From assembly GCA_973895155.1 (NCBI GenBank), contig OZ316891.1, positions 18,848,001-18,912,000 of the forward strand: a DNA stretch of 64,000 bases, given 5' to 3'. Position numbers and translations under genes: made by a program. This DNA comes from Marsupella aquatica (lineage: Eukaryota; Marchantiophyta). A model generated the notes under the pieces. That model had not been told where the DNA came from and ran no database searches. It was given only the letters and a program-made list of their open reading frames with translations. Positions within the stretch are counted from its first letter, which is position 1, and each line of letters opens with the position of its first letter. Shown here in pieces: positions 20,323-30,943 of this stretch.

Positions 20323-21269
20323 AACCCACTTCACAGGGACTAAAAAGCAGCATTGCTTCTTGAACTTTATAGCCAAATGAGAGAGGAGTGAATTCTTTAG
20401 CCTATCTATGTAATCCTGATTCCACTCTCGGCACTTGATGTGGTCCGGTGCAAGATGACAACGTGATGTCTCAACAAAAAATGACTTGCTGTTAAATATA
20501 TTCACAGCACTATATTCTTTGAGGAAAGAATCGAACAGAGCCCCTCCATTCGCTGAGGTAATTACTTTCGGAAGATTCTCCGCCGAGTATACTTCAACCT
20601 TGCTCACTGGCGGGGCCTTTCCCAAGCGAAATCCCTGGTTGAAAGGAACTCTCTGGAACTCAAGTATGTCAATAATGTATTGACAAATCAAATCTCCCGT
20701 TGATCCCTCTGGATCGGAAGGATATCCCACACTAGTAACCTTTTCCAAGGCGTGCCTTGCACCTAGAAGATCATCGATTCTGGGCTGATTGAAGGTTACA
20801 TATTGCGTTCGATCCAAATAAATGCTTATTTTGTCTTCCTGCTGGTCGTCGCTAACTAGCAGAACCAATCCCTCTGTACACTCTTTAACTTTCATGTTCT
20901 TCTCAAAGAAACACCCACCCGAGAATTTTTGATCTCTCCAAAACTGTAGCTTTATCATTTCTTGCCACCACAAGACAGACAGCCCCATTGCGAACGACTA
21001 TTCCAAAATCGGATATCTCAGTCGATTCAAAGAGATGGATACTCTTCGTCTCTATTGTTCTCTCTCTGATTGACTTTCCTTGATATGCAAGTATGGATGT
21101 CTCCGCGGGAGTCATTTTTGTCTTGGTTTTCTTACGAGAAGCAGCTTTAGACGAGTCTCTTTTCCGCTTTGAGGTTCCGGTAGGATCCATTCTGAAATAG
21201 ACAAATATTGAAAGTTAAACGTTTATTATAAAATACTAACACGCGCATGGTCGCGTCGTGCCGAATTAC

Positions 21270-22289
21270 ATTTTAGGAACATTTATCCTGACCCAATCTT
21301 CTCGCTCATCTTCATCTAACCAAAACCAAAGGTTCCTAAACATGTCAAGTTCAGATCCTTCAAATCCACCCAGAATGTCCAGCGGCGGGAGAGTTCTGAT
21401 GGATTCTGTAAATCTTAATGCTACACTCAGTGAAGTCAAATGCCTTCAAAGCGATTCATATCCTGGTCTATCAGTGAAGTCGTAAGCTACCAAGGTGACC
21501 GTCGCCCAAGTACTACTATAAGTAACTATGTGGCACCACTTCTTACTGACTGTTCGAATGGCGATCAAGTCCATGACCCGATTTTTAATCGCAGTATCCG
21601 ACAAATTCCCAAGATAGTGGAAAAACTCTTTGACTAATGGCCAAATATATTTCTCGACAATATCGTCCGGAAAACCGGGTATCAGGTCTTCAGCTTGACT
21701 CCATATCATGTTTCGGTTGATAACCTTTGCACGTGCAATGCGCTCCATCATCATTTGATGATGAGATTTTCGATTCATGTCAAAGGACTGCAGCATAATA
21801 TGGAAAAGATTAAGAACAAGAACCTATCCATTAAGAACTGGGACCACCGAGATTATGAGAAAATCTACCAAACCTTTTGATTAGGACATCTCGTTCTTCC
21901 TCATCTAAATTGTTATATTTGTTCGTAGAGAGAGACTCATTTCCGATCGGTTTAGTAGGATTTCCTGGGAAAGCCAAATCTAATAAACTCAACTTGATTA
22001 CACCCAGATGATAGGTATTCCCAACAAGGTGGCGCCATCTGCGACACACCGAAGATAGTCCTACAAACTCATCCAATTCCTTTATTGAGAAATTTCCTGC
22101 ATTAGCCGAGGAATTAAAAGTCTCCTTGATCCGAGGCCATATCAATTCCGCGACAATGAAATTTGGAAGTCCAGGTAGTAGTGTTTCAACAAATATAGAA
22201 TATCCCGCCAGTAGACCATCTTGGCTTCTGTCCAAAACATCAAATATTGGGCATAGATATCTGAAGCTCTCCAGACCAGGTTTGCCCAT
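21270..22289 (-). pseudogene. Two tandem F-box-like segments
   Basis: The upstream segment (22289 to about 21870) contains LLPGLPNFIVAELIWPRIKE and, about 25 residues on, LSSVCRRWRHLVGNT. The downstream one (21796-21446) contains LIPGFPDDIVEKYIWPLVKE and IRTVSKKWCHIVTYSSTW. LP-x-x-IV-x-x-IWP followed by a conserved W matches the F-box pattern, with an unusual insert between the halves. They are clear paralogs. After DFTDRPGYES the second changes frame and continues as a different frame ending FWLDEDEREDWVRINVPKM. A splice or indel could explain this. F-box proteins normally select substrates for SCF ubiquitin ligases; here that is family knowledge only. Confidence 0.5.
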
Positions 22290-22439
22290 GACTCTTTTCA
22301 GCCAAATGATATATCCCAGAGATTATTTTCTACAAATCAGAATGTATAAACAATTCTTTGAGAGACTGATTTTTTCGAGTCACAACATGATAAATCATAA
22401 ATGTTGCTTCGTCCTCTAACAGAACCAGTCAATGAGAGA

Positions 22440-24430
22440 GCTACCTCAGACGCGAATGGTCGCGTCAACTGCCCCTAAATGAAACCTTACCTCCTCTAAC
22501 AGAACTAGTCAATGAGAGATCTACCTCAGATGCGACTAGTCGCGTCAACTGGTCCTAAAAGGAACTTTACCTCCTCTAACAGAACCAGTTAATGAGAGAG
22601 CTACCTAAGACGCGACTGGTCGCGTCACCTGAACCTAAACAACTATATCCACTGAACCTTCCTTGTGGAGATTTGGATATGGTACGCGCTCAGTAAATCT
22701 ATCCAGTTTCCTTCTCACACGCGACTGGTCGCATCAACTGGTCCTAAAAGGAACCTTACCTCCTATAACAGAACCAGTCAATGAGAGAGCTATCTCAGAC
22801 GCGATTGGTCGCGTCACCTGAACCTAAACAACTATATCCAGTGAACCTTCATTGTGGAGATTTGGATATGGTACGCGCTCAGTAAATCTATCCAGTTTCC
22901 TTCTCACACGCGATTGGTTGCGTCAACTAGTCCTAAAAGGAACCTTACCTCCTCTAACAGAACCAGTCAATGAGAGAGCTACCTCAGACGCGACTGGTCG
23001 CGTCAACTGGTCCTAAAAGGAACCTTACCTCCTCTAACAGAACCAGTCAATGAGAGAGCTACCTCAGACGCGATTGGTCGCGTCAACTGAACCTAAACAA
23101 CTATATTCACTGAACCTTCCTTGTGGACATTTGGATATGGTACGCGCTTAGTAAATCTATCATGTTTCCTTCTGACACGCGACTGGTCGCGTCAACTGGT
23201 CCTAAAAGGAACCTTACCTCCTCTAACAGAACCAGTCAATGAGGGAGCTACCGCAGACGCGACTGGTCGCGTCAACTGGTCCTAAAAGGAACCTTACCTC
23301 CTCTAACAGAACCAGTCAATGAGAGAGCTACCTCAGACGCGACTGGTCGCGTCAACTGAACCTAAACAACTATATTCACTGAACCTTCCTTGTGGACATT
23401 TGGATATGGTACGCGCTTAGTAAATCTATCATGTTTCCTTCTGACACGCGACTGGTCGCGTCAACTGGTCCTAAAAGGAACCTTACCTCCTTTAACAGAA
23501 CCAGTCAATGAGGGAGCTACCGCAGACGCGACTGGTCGCGTCAACTGAACCTAAAAGGAACCTTACCTCCTCTAACAGAACTAGTCAATGAGAGAGCTAT
23601 CTCAGACGTGACTGGTTGCGTCAACTGAACCTAAACAACTATATCCACTGAACCTTCCTTGTGGAGATTTGGATATGGTACGCGCTCAGTAAATCTATCC
23701 TGTTTCCTTCTGACACGTGACTGGTCGCGTCAACTGGTCCTAAAAGGAACCTTACCTCCTCTAACAAAACCAGTCAATGAGAGAGCTACCTGACGCGACT
23801 GGTCGCGTCAACTGAACCTAAACAACTATATCCACTAAACCTTCCTTGTGGAGATTTGGATATGGTACGCGCTCAGTAAATCTATCCAGTTTCCTTCTGA
23901 CACGAGACTGGTCGTGTCAACTGGTCCTAAAAGGAACCTTACCTCCTCTAACAGAACCAGTCAATGAGAGAGCTACCTCAGACGTGACTGGTCTCGTCAA
24001 CTGAACCTAAAAGGAACCTTACCTCCTCTAACAGAACCAGTCAATGAGAGAGCTATCTCAGACATGACTGGTCGCGTCAACTGAACCTAAACAACTATAT
24101 CCACTGAACCTTCCTTGTGGAGATTTGGATATGATACGCGCTTAGTAAATCTATCATGTTTCCTTCTGACACGCGACTGGTCGCGTCAACTGGTCCTAAA
24201 AGGAACCTTACCTCCTCTAACAGAACCAGTCAATGAGATAGCTACTTGACGCGACTGGTCGCGTCAACTGAACCTAAACAACTATATCCACTGAACCTTC
24301 CTTGTGGAGATTTGGATATGGTACGCGCTCAGTAAATCTATCCAGTTTCCTTCTCACACGCGACTGGTCGCGTCAACTGGTCCTAAAAGGAACCTCACAA
24401 TATTTTCACGCGACTGGTCGCGTCAACAGC
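22440..24430 (+). repeat. Palindrome-bearing minisatellite, about 23 palindromes
   Basis: Two unit types alternate. The ~80-bp type runs from the palindrome through GGTCCTAAAAGGAACCTTAC and CTCTAACAGAACCAGTCAAT to GAGAGAGCTACCTCA. The ~107-bp type contains AACCTAAACAACTATATCCA and GGATATGGTACGCGCTCAGT. Every unit starts with GACGCGACTGGTCGCGTC or a one- to three-base variant. I counted about 23 sites, at roughly 22449, 22529, 22609, 22718, 22799, 22908, 22988, 23068, 23177, 23256, 23336, 23446, 23525, 23608, 23715, 23793, 23900, 23978, 24060, 24168, 24247, 24356 and 24407. The array lies directly upstream of the minus-strand F-box-like and ParB-like genes. Confidence 0.9.
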
Positions 24431-25400
24431 TCAAACAACTTTTGGACAATAGGATAATACAGTGATACAACTGTGATTACTGACTCGTACGGACAAGGAA
24501 ATCCGAGTAAGCATGATTTCATTCATTTGTATTCATTCATTTGTATTCATTCATGAACTTTACAATAATTCAGATGTTTGAGCTCTGTCATTGTGAAACT
24601 ATTATATATCAAAAGTTTAGAGAATGATCCAGCTAAGATGATTCAATTTAGCAGTCTACTGGTTGTATTCGTCAATTAAAGGATTCAGTGTAATGAGATT
24701 CATATAACATGAGAGTTTATATGATTAAATTCACAGCGTGCAAGTTTGTAATGACTTACTTAAGACGATTCAGGTTGTATTTTAATTAGTGAGTTTGTAT
24801 GATTCACACATATTTGAGTTTACAAACAAACCGCATTATGAAAACTCAGCTTAACAATCAAGAGAAATTTTAGCAAACCACAATCAACACCAGCAGAAAA
24901 TGTAGAAATTGCACCTGAATTCTGAAAAATTGATGTACTCGTCTGAGAGATTGACGTCCAAGCACTTGAAGACCTTGTTGCGGCATTCCAGAAAGTAAAT
25001 ATAAGATTGAAGATATTAATATGCTAAGCAACAACAACACAGCTTCTATACTTCTATACATAGAGCTTCGCTGCCACCAATTGAATAACATGTGCTTAAT
25101 GCTAAGGAGCTCATTATGTCGAGTTAAAAAGACTCTTTCAGAAGTACAATCAAAGCTGTGGATAGGCAAACTGAGCATGAATAAAAGCGCACTAAACCTG
25201 AAGATTCAAAGAGGTGAAACAAACCTGAATGCTGATGGAAGGAGCTGAAACAAGCTGCCAAAAAGTAGTTCGAGCTGCTGAAACACATTGATCGAGTTGA
25301 TATGAGCTTAAAATTGGCTGACACGAGCTGATACAAGCACTCCCAAAAAGCTAGCTGCAATGAACTAGCAAACTAGAAGTGAATACGAGCTGTAAATGCG

Positions 25401-25590
25401 AGCTGCAATGCGCCAACGAGCTCCTAGTCGAAACGATGGACAACTACTAAGAGCTGCAACGCGCCGTCAAGCACCTGACCACAACGAACGAGCTGCAATG
25501 CGCCAACGAGCTCCTGGTTGAAACGATGGACAACTACTAAGAGCTGCAACGCGCCGACAAGCACCTGACCACAATGAACGAGCTGCAACG
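25401..25590 (+). repeat. 90-bp tandem duplication
   Basis: AGCTGCAATGCGCCAACGAG starts copies at 25401 and 25491. Both continue with CGAAACGATGGACAACTACT-like sequence and CAAGCACCTGACCACAA. Within each copy, GAGCTGCAACGCGCC is itself a diverged half-repeat. Confidence 0.8.
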
Positions 25591-25939
25591 ACAAAAATGA
25601 AATCCAGGGCAGGAGCGAGAGCGAGAGCGACGAGAGCAGGCGCGCGAAAGTCTAGGGAGCGAGAAACAACAACAATGAACAGTGAACTCGAGACCGCGGG
25701 CGCCGACACTAAGGAAGGACTAATTAGGGTATTGTTTTAGCATAACCCTAATAACAGCCTAGCGACAAGAAGGTTCCAGATGATCTCCGTACAGTCCACC
25801 ATCGACTGAACAAACTATGCAATCGTGAGAAAAAGATTACCGGATTCCTTTTGATTTGCCGTACTAAAGGAGATTTCTATTTGATCGCCAATTTGAAATT
25901 TAAACCGGTAATTATGCAACTGCGAAAGATTGTTAGTGG

Positions 25940-26175
25940 GGACCCCCGGATCCGGATCCGGATCCGTATCTTCACTATATCTGCCAATTCAAATCCAAAA
26001 TGTGAACGAACGACAACTTTCTCACGATCGTTCCATCACGTAGTGGAGGCGAATTTCAAAATCATTCCATTTTGGTAGTGGAGACCGTCGGATCCGGATC
26101 CGTACTCCACTCTCTATCTTGCCAATTCAAACCCAAACTCTAAACAACGTAAAACGATTCTCACGGTCGGGGAGA
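25940..26175 (+). repeat. GGATCC-rich repeat, two diverged copies of ~142 bp
   Basis: CCGGATCCGGATCCGGATCC at about 25946 and CGGATCCGGATCCG at about 26090 each precede GTA-x-CTTCACT/CTCCACT and TGCCAATTCAAA. The hexamer is self-complementary, so each cluster is a short palindrome run. Confidence 0.6.
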
Positions 26176-27039
26176 ACCGATATTCAAAATCAATCCTGTA
26201 CAATGATTCTCACGACTGGAGACTCAACCAATTTTCAAAATCAAAATCGAGTCCAGATGAACACATCCTCCATGGAGTCAATAGACTGATCTCATTGCTC
26301 ACGGATCATTCTTCATTTTCAGTTTCTCCTGACCAGGATACTAGCTGGGCTCTCAGCGGAGGCTGATCCAAGGCACATTTGAGGTGGAGCAGATTGGATC
26401 ATTCGACTATTCCTGCCGGAGGCGGAGCTCATTCAAGCAACGCTGGCGCAGTTCTTGTTGTATCACCTTCAATCTTGGGGAGAGCACATCCGATCAAGCG
26501 GGAGAGTTGCGACGAAGCGAGACGACAAACATTTAGAACCTCCATAGTCTGCCTCATTCATCGAAGCATTCTAGCGGACCAACAAAGAGCGGCTATTCTG
26601 AAATCACAGTCTGGTCGAGGATTTTGATCTTGATACGATCAACAAGTTATCATTCTCTGGTGGTGGGATTCGATCACGATACTCAAGGAAATTGGAGTTC
26701 GAAGGAGGAGGCTTAGTTGGCTGGGACGAGGAGGCTACGCTGGAAGGAAGAGGCTTGGCTAGGAGGAGGGTTTCCGCCAACATCGAAGGGTTGCCGCCAA
26801 CATTGCTGAGACCACACGCAACTGAATAACTTGTAAGTATCAATCAGCATTAATTCCGCAATGAAGGAGGAGAGTAGTTGCCTTAAATCACGCATTCAAT
26901 GCATGAATTGAGTCAATGAAGTTATGGTCCAATTTCTCACTCCAATTTTGATCAATCCATTTTTCAAGTCCAATACAGAAGCAATGTATCAGAAGTACTA
27001 GTAGAGGATCCGAATGAATTCTCTAGTCTAAAATTGTAT

Positions 27040-28030
27040 GGCGTACGCGTATAGTTGTCCGTACGTTTTGCTATTGTTTATTGTAGTCAACGGCCTAGCA
27101 AACCGAAATGTAATCGAGGTCCATTTTTCAGATCTTCCTGATCTCAACTTGTTAGTAGGATGACCTGTTTTTTGGTTACATATGTAGTTCGTCATGCGCA
27201 CAGTCGCGTGAACCAATTTATCTCGTGTCTTTTGATATTTGTTTATTGTAGTCGACAGCCTAGCGAATTGGCCAGCAATCTATTTTAAAACCAACATCTT
27301 CGTTTCATCATGCGCACGGTCGCGTTAATATTTTAGAGGTCAGCGAAAGCTCTGCACTCTTAGACGTAATCGCCCTTTATTTCTCAGATCTTCCTGATCT
27401 CAAGTTGTTAGTAGGATGACCTTTTTTTTGGTTACACATGTAGTTCGTCACGCGCACAGTCGCGTGAACCAATTTATCTTGTGTCTTTTGATATTGTTTA
27501 TTGTAGTCGACAGCCTAGCGAATTGGCCAGCAATCTATTTTGAAACCGAGTTCTGCGTTTCATCACGCGACTGGTCGCGTTAATGTTTTAAAGGTCAGCG
27601 AAATCTCTGCACTCTTAGACGTAATCGCCCTTTATTTCTCAGATCTTCCTGATCTCAACTTGTTAGTAGGATGACCTACTTTTTTGGTTACACATGTAGT
27701 TCATCACGCGCACAGTCGCGTGAACCAATTTATCTTGATATTGTTTATTGTAGTCGACTGCCTAGCGAATTGGCCAGAAATATATTTTAAAACCGAGGTC
27801 TTCGTTTCATCATGTGCCCGGTCGCGTTAATGTTTTAGAGGTCAGCGTAAGCTCTGCACTCTTAGACGTAATCGCCCTTTATTTCTCAGATCTGCCTGAT
27901 CTCAAGTTGTTAGTAGGATGACCTGTTTTTGGTTACACATGTAGTTCATCACGCGCACAGTCGCGTGAACCAATTTATCTCAGGTCTTTTTGATATTGTT
28001 TATTGTAGTCGACAGCCTAACGAATTGTCA
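27040..28030 (+). repeat. ~255-bp tandem array, four units, two palindromes per unit
   Basis: Each unit contains ATTGTTTATTGTAGTCGACA, GCCTAGCGAATTGGCCAG, AGCTCTGCACTCTTAGACGT, and CAGATCTTCCTGATCTCAA. Palindromes CACGCGCACAGTCGCGTG occur at about 27193, 27449, 27704 and 27950. A second type, close to CACGCGACTGGTCGCGTT, occurs at about 27309, 27563 and 27811. Spacing of the first type is 246-259 bp. The unit sequence differs from the 22-24 kb array, so only the palindrome is shared. Confidence 0.85.
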
Positions 28031-28229
28031 GTCAGAGGAATCTTGATTTTTCCTTGATTGCAAAAATGGTTACATCGATCCCGAAGGACTTCGGATGTGG
28101 AATCCATATCCACTAGCACTATCCAGGAATTTAAGCTACACAGTATCTATAACAAGTTCTAACTTGAACTACTCTTGAATCTGTAGTTCTAATCTTCGAC
28201 TACTCAGAATATTGTTGACTTCGATCGAG

Positions 28230-28776
28230 TCAGTCATTCCAAGATGAAGGCATCCACTCATCGGTGTCTGGTGTGGATTCCCTTGAATCCAGAAATTCTT
28301 CCTTTGCCCAAGTCCTAACGTCCATAGATTTTCTCGGCTTGCTCTTTCTGTAATACAAATCAGAATCTTCGTTCATCTCTAATTGCCTTTTCTTCGGTGC
28401 GTCCACTTTCTTGGCCTCCTTCTTGACTGTCTTAGCATCTACTGCTGCTTCCCCCGAAATGGATTCGACGCATGCTCGATCTGGCCTTGAACTTGTCCCC
28501 CATCGGAACGGATTCCACGAGGGCTTTGCCCTTTAACTTCTCCCTTGATGCCATCTTTGTAGTCATCTCTATCGGATTGGTCTCCATCTGATCTTCCATC
28601 GACAAATGTGGCGAACAATGTCGTCTCTCACAAAACATTTGACCCGATTTAGTCACCGTAAACATTATATTACATTGCTGACACATTCTGTAAGGAGTAC
28701 CACGAATTCGATACGTTGAACCTTCTAAATCGTCCGTCAAAACATCCTCATTCTTCGAGCTCAGCGGAGTAGTCAT
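28230..28776 (-). pseudogene. Small basic protein with a CxxC zinc ribbon, frame change inside
   Basis: The start MTTPLSSKNEDVLTDDLEGS leads into RMCQQCNIMFTVTKSGQMFC then ERRHC. This is a C-x2-C, x13, C-x4-C arrangement expected to bind one zinc ion. The first frame ends at 28432. A second frame overlapping it continues as CVESISGEAAVDAKTVKKEA, a Lys-rich tail, and ends DTDEWMPSSWND stop at 28230. The overlap suggests a one-base indel or an unrecognised splice. It lies between two palindrome-containing regions on the same strand as the ParB-like gene. Function is unknown; the fold resembles DNA- or RNA-binding ribbons of mobile-element proteins. Confidence 0.45.
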
Positions 28777-29144
28777 CGCCCTTCAAACAAGAGATGCTGA
28801 CCGAGACTAAGAATTGGAAATGAGAGAGCTGATGTGCGAATAGATTATCCAGTAGCCAGAAAGTGGAATGCGTGGGGGAATGAGCAATAGGGATCATCTC
28901 AATGCTTTATACTGTTTAGTCTCCACTAGTCATTGTACATAGTGGTTTCTAGAAGAGGGTGCGCGTTTGACTGGCGCATATTAGAATTGGCGGGAAGTTC
29001 AGTTGTCCTCTAATTATGGCTTTAATTTCATGTTTGGCGACCGCCCCGGGAATACTGATTGCTAGTGAAGTACTGAGATTTCTTATTAAGGTCAGTAGTT
29101 ACTGACTGTCTGGTGTCCACTCATTGGTAAACTGGTACTGTCCA

Positions 29145-29440
29145 CTCGGGGGTTTCACTTCCACAAAAATGGCATATCACGTGCGACGAAGTATAGGGTC
29201 ATTTTATTGGTTCAAAGGGAAGACTTAAGAATTTTCTGAGAAGAACAATAGGGTCTTTTAAATCCAATTTTGAGACTTATAAGACATTAGGGTCCTTATA
29301 ACCAATTTTTTGGAATATTCCAAGAATATTCCAACTTTATAGGGGTTGAATAAATAAATTTTTTTCTTACATTTTAGGGGGTCCGAGACCTAAAAACGTC
29401 GCAGGTGATGGGGAGACATCCATATAGTGAGACCCCCGAG
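29145..29440 (-). mobile_element. hAT-like MITE, 296 bp
   Basis: The ends are inverted repeats CTCGGGGGTTTCAC and GTGAGACCCCCGAG. ACTGTCCA is present at 29137-29144 and 29441-29448, a perfect 8-bp target duplication typical of hAT elements. The interior contains AATATTCC repeats and GGTGATGGGGAGACATCC. A 293-bp relative lies at 47292-47584 in the opposite orientation, and a truncated one near 61356. Confidence 0.85.
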
Positions 29441-29548
29441 ACTGTCCACTCATTTTTTCTGAGTGGAGTTGAAATGATTGTTCGTAATCGATTGTAGTCG
29501 TTCTCATTCACTTGAAATGGCTGACGGACCATGCATAATCTTTACTGG

Positions 29549-30580
29549 TATGTGTGATGCCTTTAGATCCGTAATTGTATCTTCCTGTCTCGCGCGCAAT
29601 CGTATCTTAATTACTTATGAAGTACCAATTACGAGCTAGAGTTTGGGCCTAGCCTTCTAGCTTCTACGTCGTAGACCCTGTTATCCCTACACCCTCTGAC
29701 TAAGGTCACGCGACATGCCTTTAGATCCGTAATTGTATCTTCCTGTCTCATGCGCAATCGTCCCTGGGCCCTAAGTGTTACTAATACAGGGAGGACGTGC
29801 GAACATTGCAAGGGTGTTTTTAATGTAATGCAAACTAATTTTTATAATAGTTTTTAAAGTAGGCAACATCCATGTATATATATTCAGCACAATATTAGTA
29901 ATAAGGCTCTTATCAAATACATGTCAGATTAATCTTATGCAAGGGTACCCAAAATGCCAAGTACACATGTCACTATATGGTTGGCACACATGTCATCACT
30001 TTACTTGCGCACATGTTCATATAGTAAATCAGATATTTAATTATTTGTCGTCATAAGGCAAGTTTGGTTTCGTGGGCTTTAGGAACACTGAGAGGATAGT
30101 GCAGCCATGCTTGTCTGTATACTACAGGAAGAACTATAATTCTCTGGTACTAATTTTGTTTAACTATATAAAATATGTACCCTAAACAAAGGCGTAACAT
30201 ACAAGTCCCCTATGCAAAATAAAGTCTTATCTATTTCAGTATGATATTTGCAATTTTAAAAATTCAAGGATGTTTTCAATTCCTTGAAAAATTATATTAT
30301 AATTTACAAAAGGATAAAATTTAATAGGAAAAGTTAATATTTTTACATTAACAAGGGGATTTTTTTTGTGAACAAAAATATTAAGAAGGGGTACATGGGG
30401 GGTGTCTGTTCTCAGGGGGGTTCACTTTATATAGTAAGAGTGAGGGCCCAGGGGCAATCGTATCTTACTTATGAAGTACCAAGTACGAGCTAGAGTTTGG
30501 GCCTAGCCTTCTAGCTTCTACGTCGTAGACCCTGTTATCCCTACACCCTCTGACTAAGGTCACGCGACTAGTCGCGTGCA
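29549..30580 (+). repeat. 166-bp tandem duplication, second copy split by a hAT-like element
   Basis: Copy one runs 29549-29714, from ATGCCTTTAGATCCGTAATT through GTACCAATTACGAGCTAGAG to GGTCACGCGAC. Copy two starts at 29715 with the same sequence, breaks at GCAATCGT (29761) and resumes at 30454-30461, ending at the complete palindrome CACGCGACTAGTCGCGTG near 30561-30578. In copy one the palindrome is cut to its left half. Confidence 0.85.
29762..30453. mobile_element. hAT-like non-autonomous element, 692 bp
   Basis: Terminal inverted repeats are CCCTGGGCCCT and AGGGCCCAGGG. GCAATCGT occurs at 29754-29761 and 30454-30461, a perfect 8-bp target duplication. The interior is AT-rich with no open frame. 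The undisturbed neighbouring repeat copy shows the empty site directly. Confidence 0.9.
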
Positions 30581-30943
30581 GGGCAGTGCATTGACTACAT
30601 TCTGCCTACTTATTGACGGTTGTGACAGGACAATGCAGTTCACGGACGTTTTACTGGCGCTTATTAGCACTACTATCCTTAGTAGTTACTGACTGTCCAC
30701 TCATTTGTTCTGAGTGGATGTGAAATGATTGATCGTAATCGATTGTGGTCATTCTCATTCATTTGAAATGACTGACGGACCATGCATAGGCTGTTGCCGG
30801 TATGTGTGGTACCTCTAGGGCACGCGACCAGTCGAGTGCAGCGCAGTGCATTGACTACATTCTGCTTATTGACCGATGTGACAGGACAGTGCAATGAAAT
30901 TGACGGACGTGACAGGACTGTACGCTTACAATGATATTCTCTG
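30561..30943 (+). promoter_or_regulatory. Repeated upstream region of the transposase gene, with palindromes
   Basis: CACGCGACTAGTCGCGTGCA near 30561 and CACGCGACCAGTCGAGTGCA near 30821 each precede GCAGTGCATTGACTACATTC and TGTGACAGGAC, giving a ~260-bp duplication. Between them 30685-30800 repeats 29440-29560. A likely splice acceptor, GATGTGCAG, ends at about 30952. A regulatory role is inferred only from position and repetition. Confidence 0.4.

Larger units (their letters stand above)
16137..21190 (-). pseudogene. Multi-exon gene with ParB-like domain and acidic/Lys-Ala-Glu coiled coil, frame-disrupted
   Basis: The start is MDPTGTSKRKRDSSKAASRK, a basic tail. A ParB-like region follows (CREWNQDYIDRLKNSL, then WILGGQHTIMAYKLLRE). 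After it come an unidentified ~330-residue segment, an acidic block (17995-17700), a long Ala/Glu/Gln/Lys/Arg repeat (about 17700-16830) and a C-terminal segment ending VIRKL. Introns with good GT-AG ends are 19849-19947, 18446-18545 and 17996-18123. Breaks seen: a frame change near 20.93 kb, TAG at 20320-20322 between KWV and SEAD, a frame change near 18.84 kb, and TAA at 16308 with the same frame continuing as PFEGFPASS. A GTCATT donor after NPK could link it to the Ulp1 exon, making one product of roughly 2,000 residues or more. The ParB assignment rests on motif spacing and is moderate. Confidence 0.55.
24431..27039. other. Spacer between palindrome arrays with local tandem repeats
   Basis: It holds ATTCATTTGT microsatellite copies near 24525, a 90-bp tandem duplication at 25401-25590 and a GGATCC-rich repeat near 25946-26103. 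No gene was recognised; open frames are under 103 codons with no domain. Confidence 0.5.

Noticed and set aside
12574-21190. Stop-codon reassignment or programmed readthrough in island genes
   Set aside because: All three stop codons occur, together with frameshifts, in genes showing motif decay; pseudogenisation is simpler.
22440-24430. CRISPR array
   Set aside because: The unit between palindromes is itself repeated, not a variable spacer, and the genome is a plant's.
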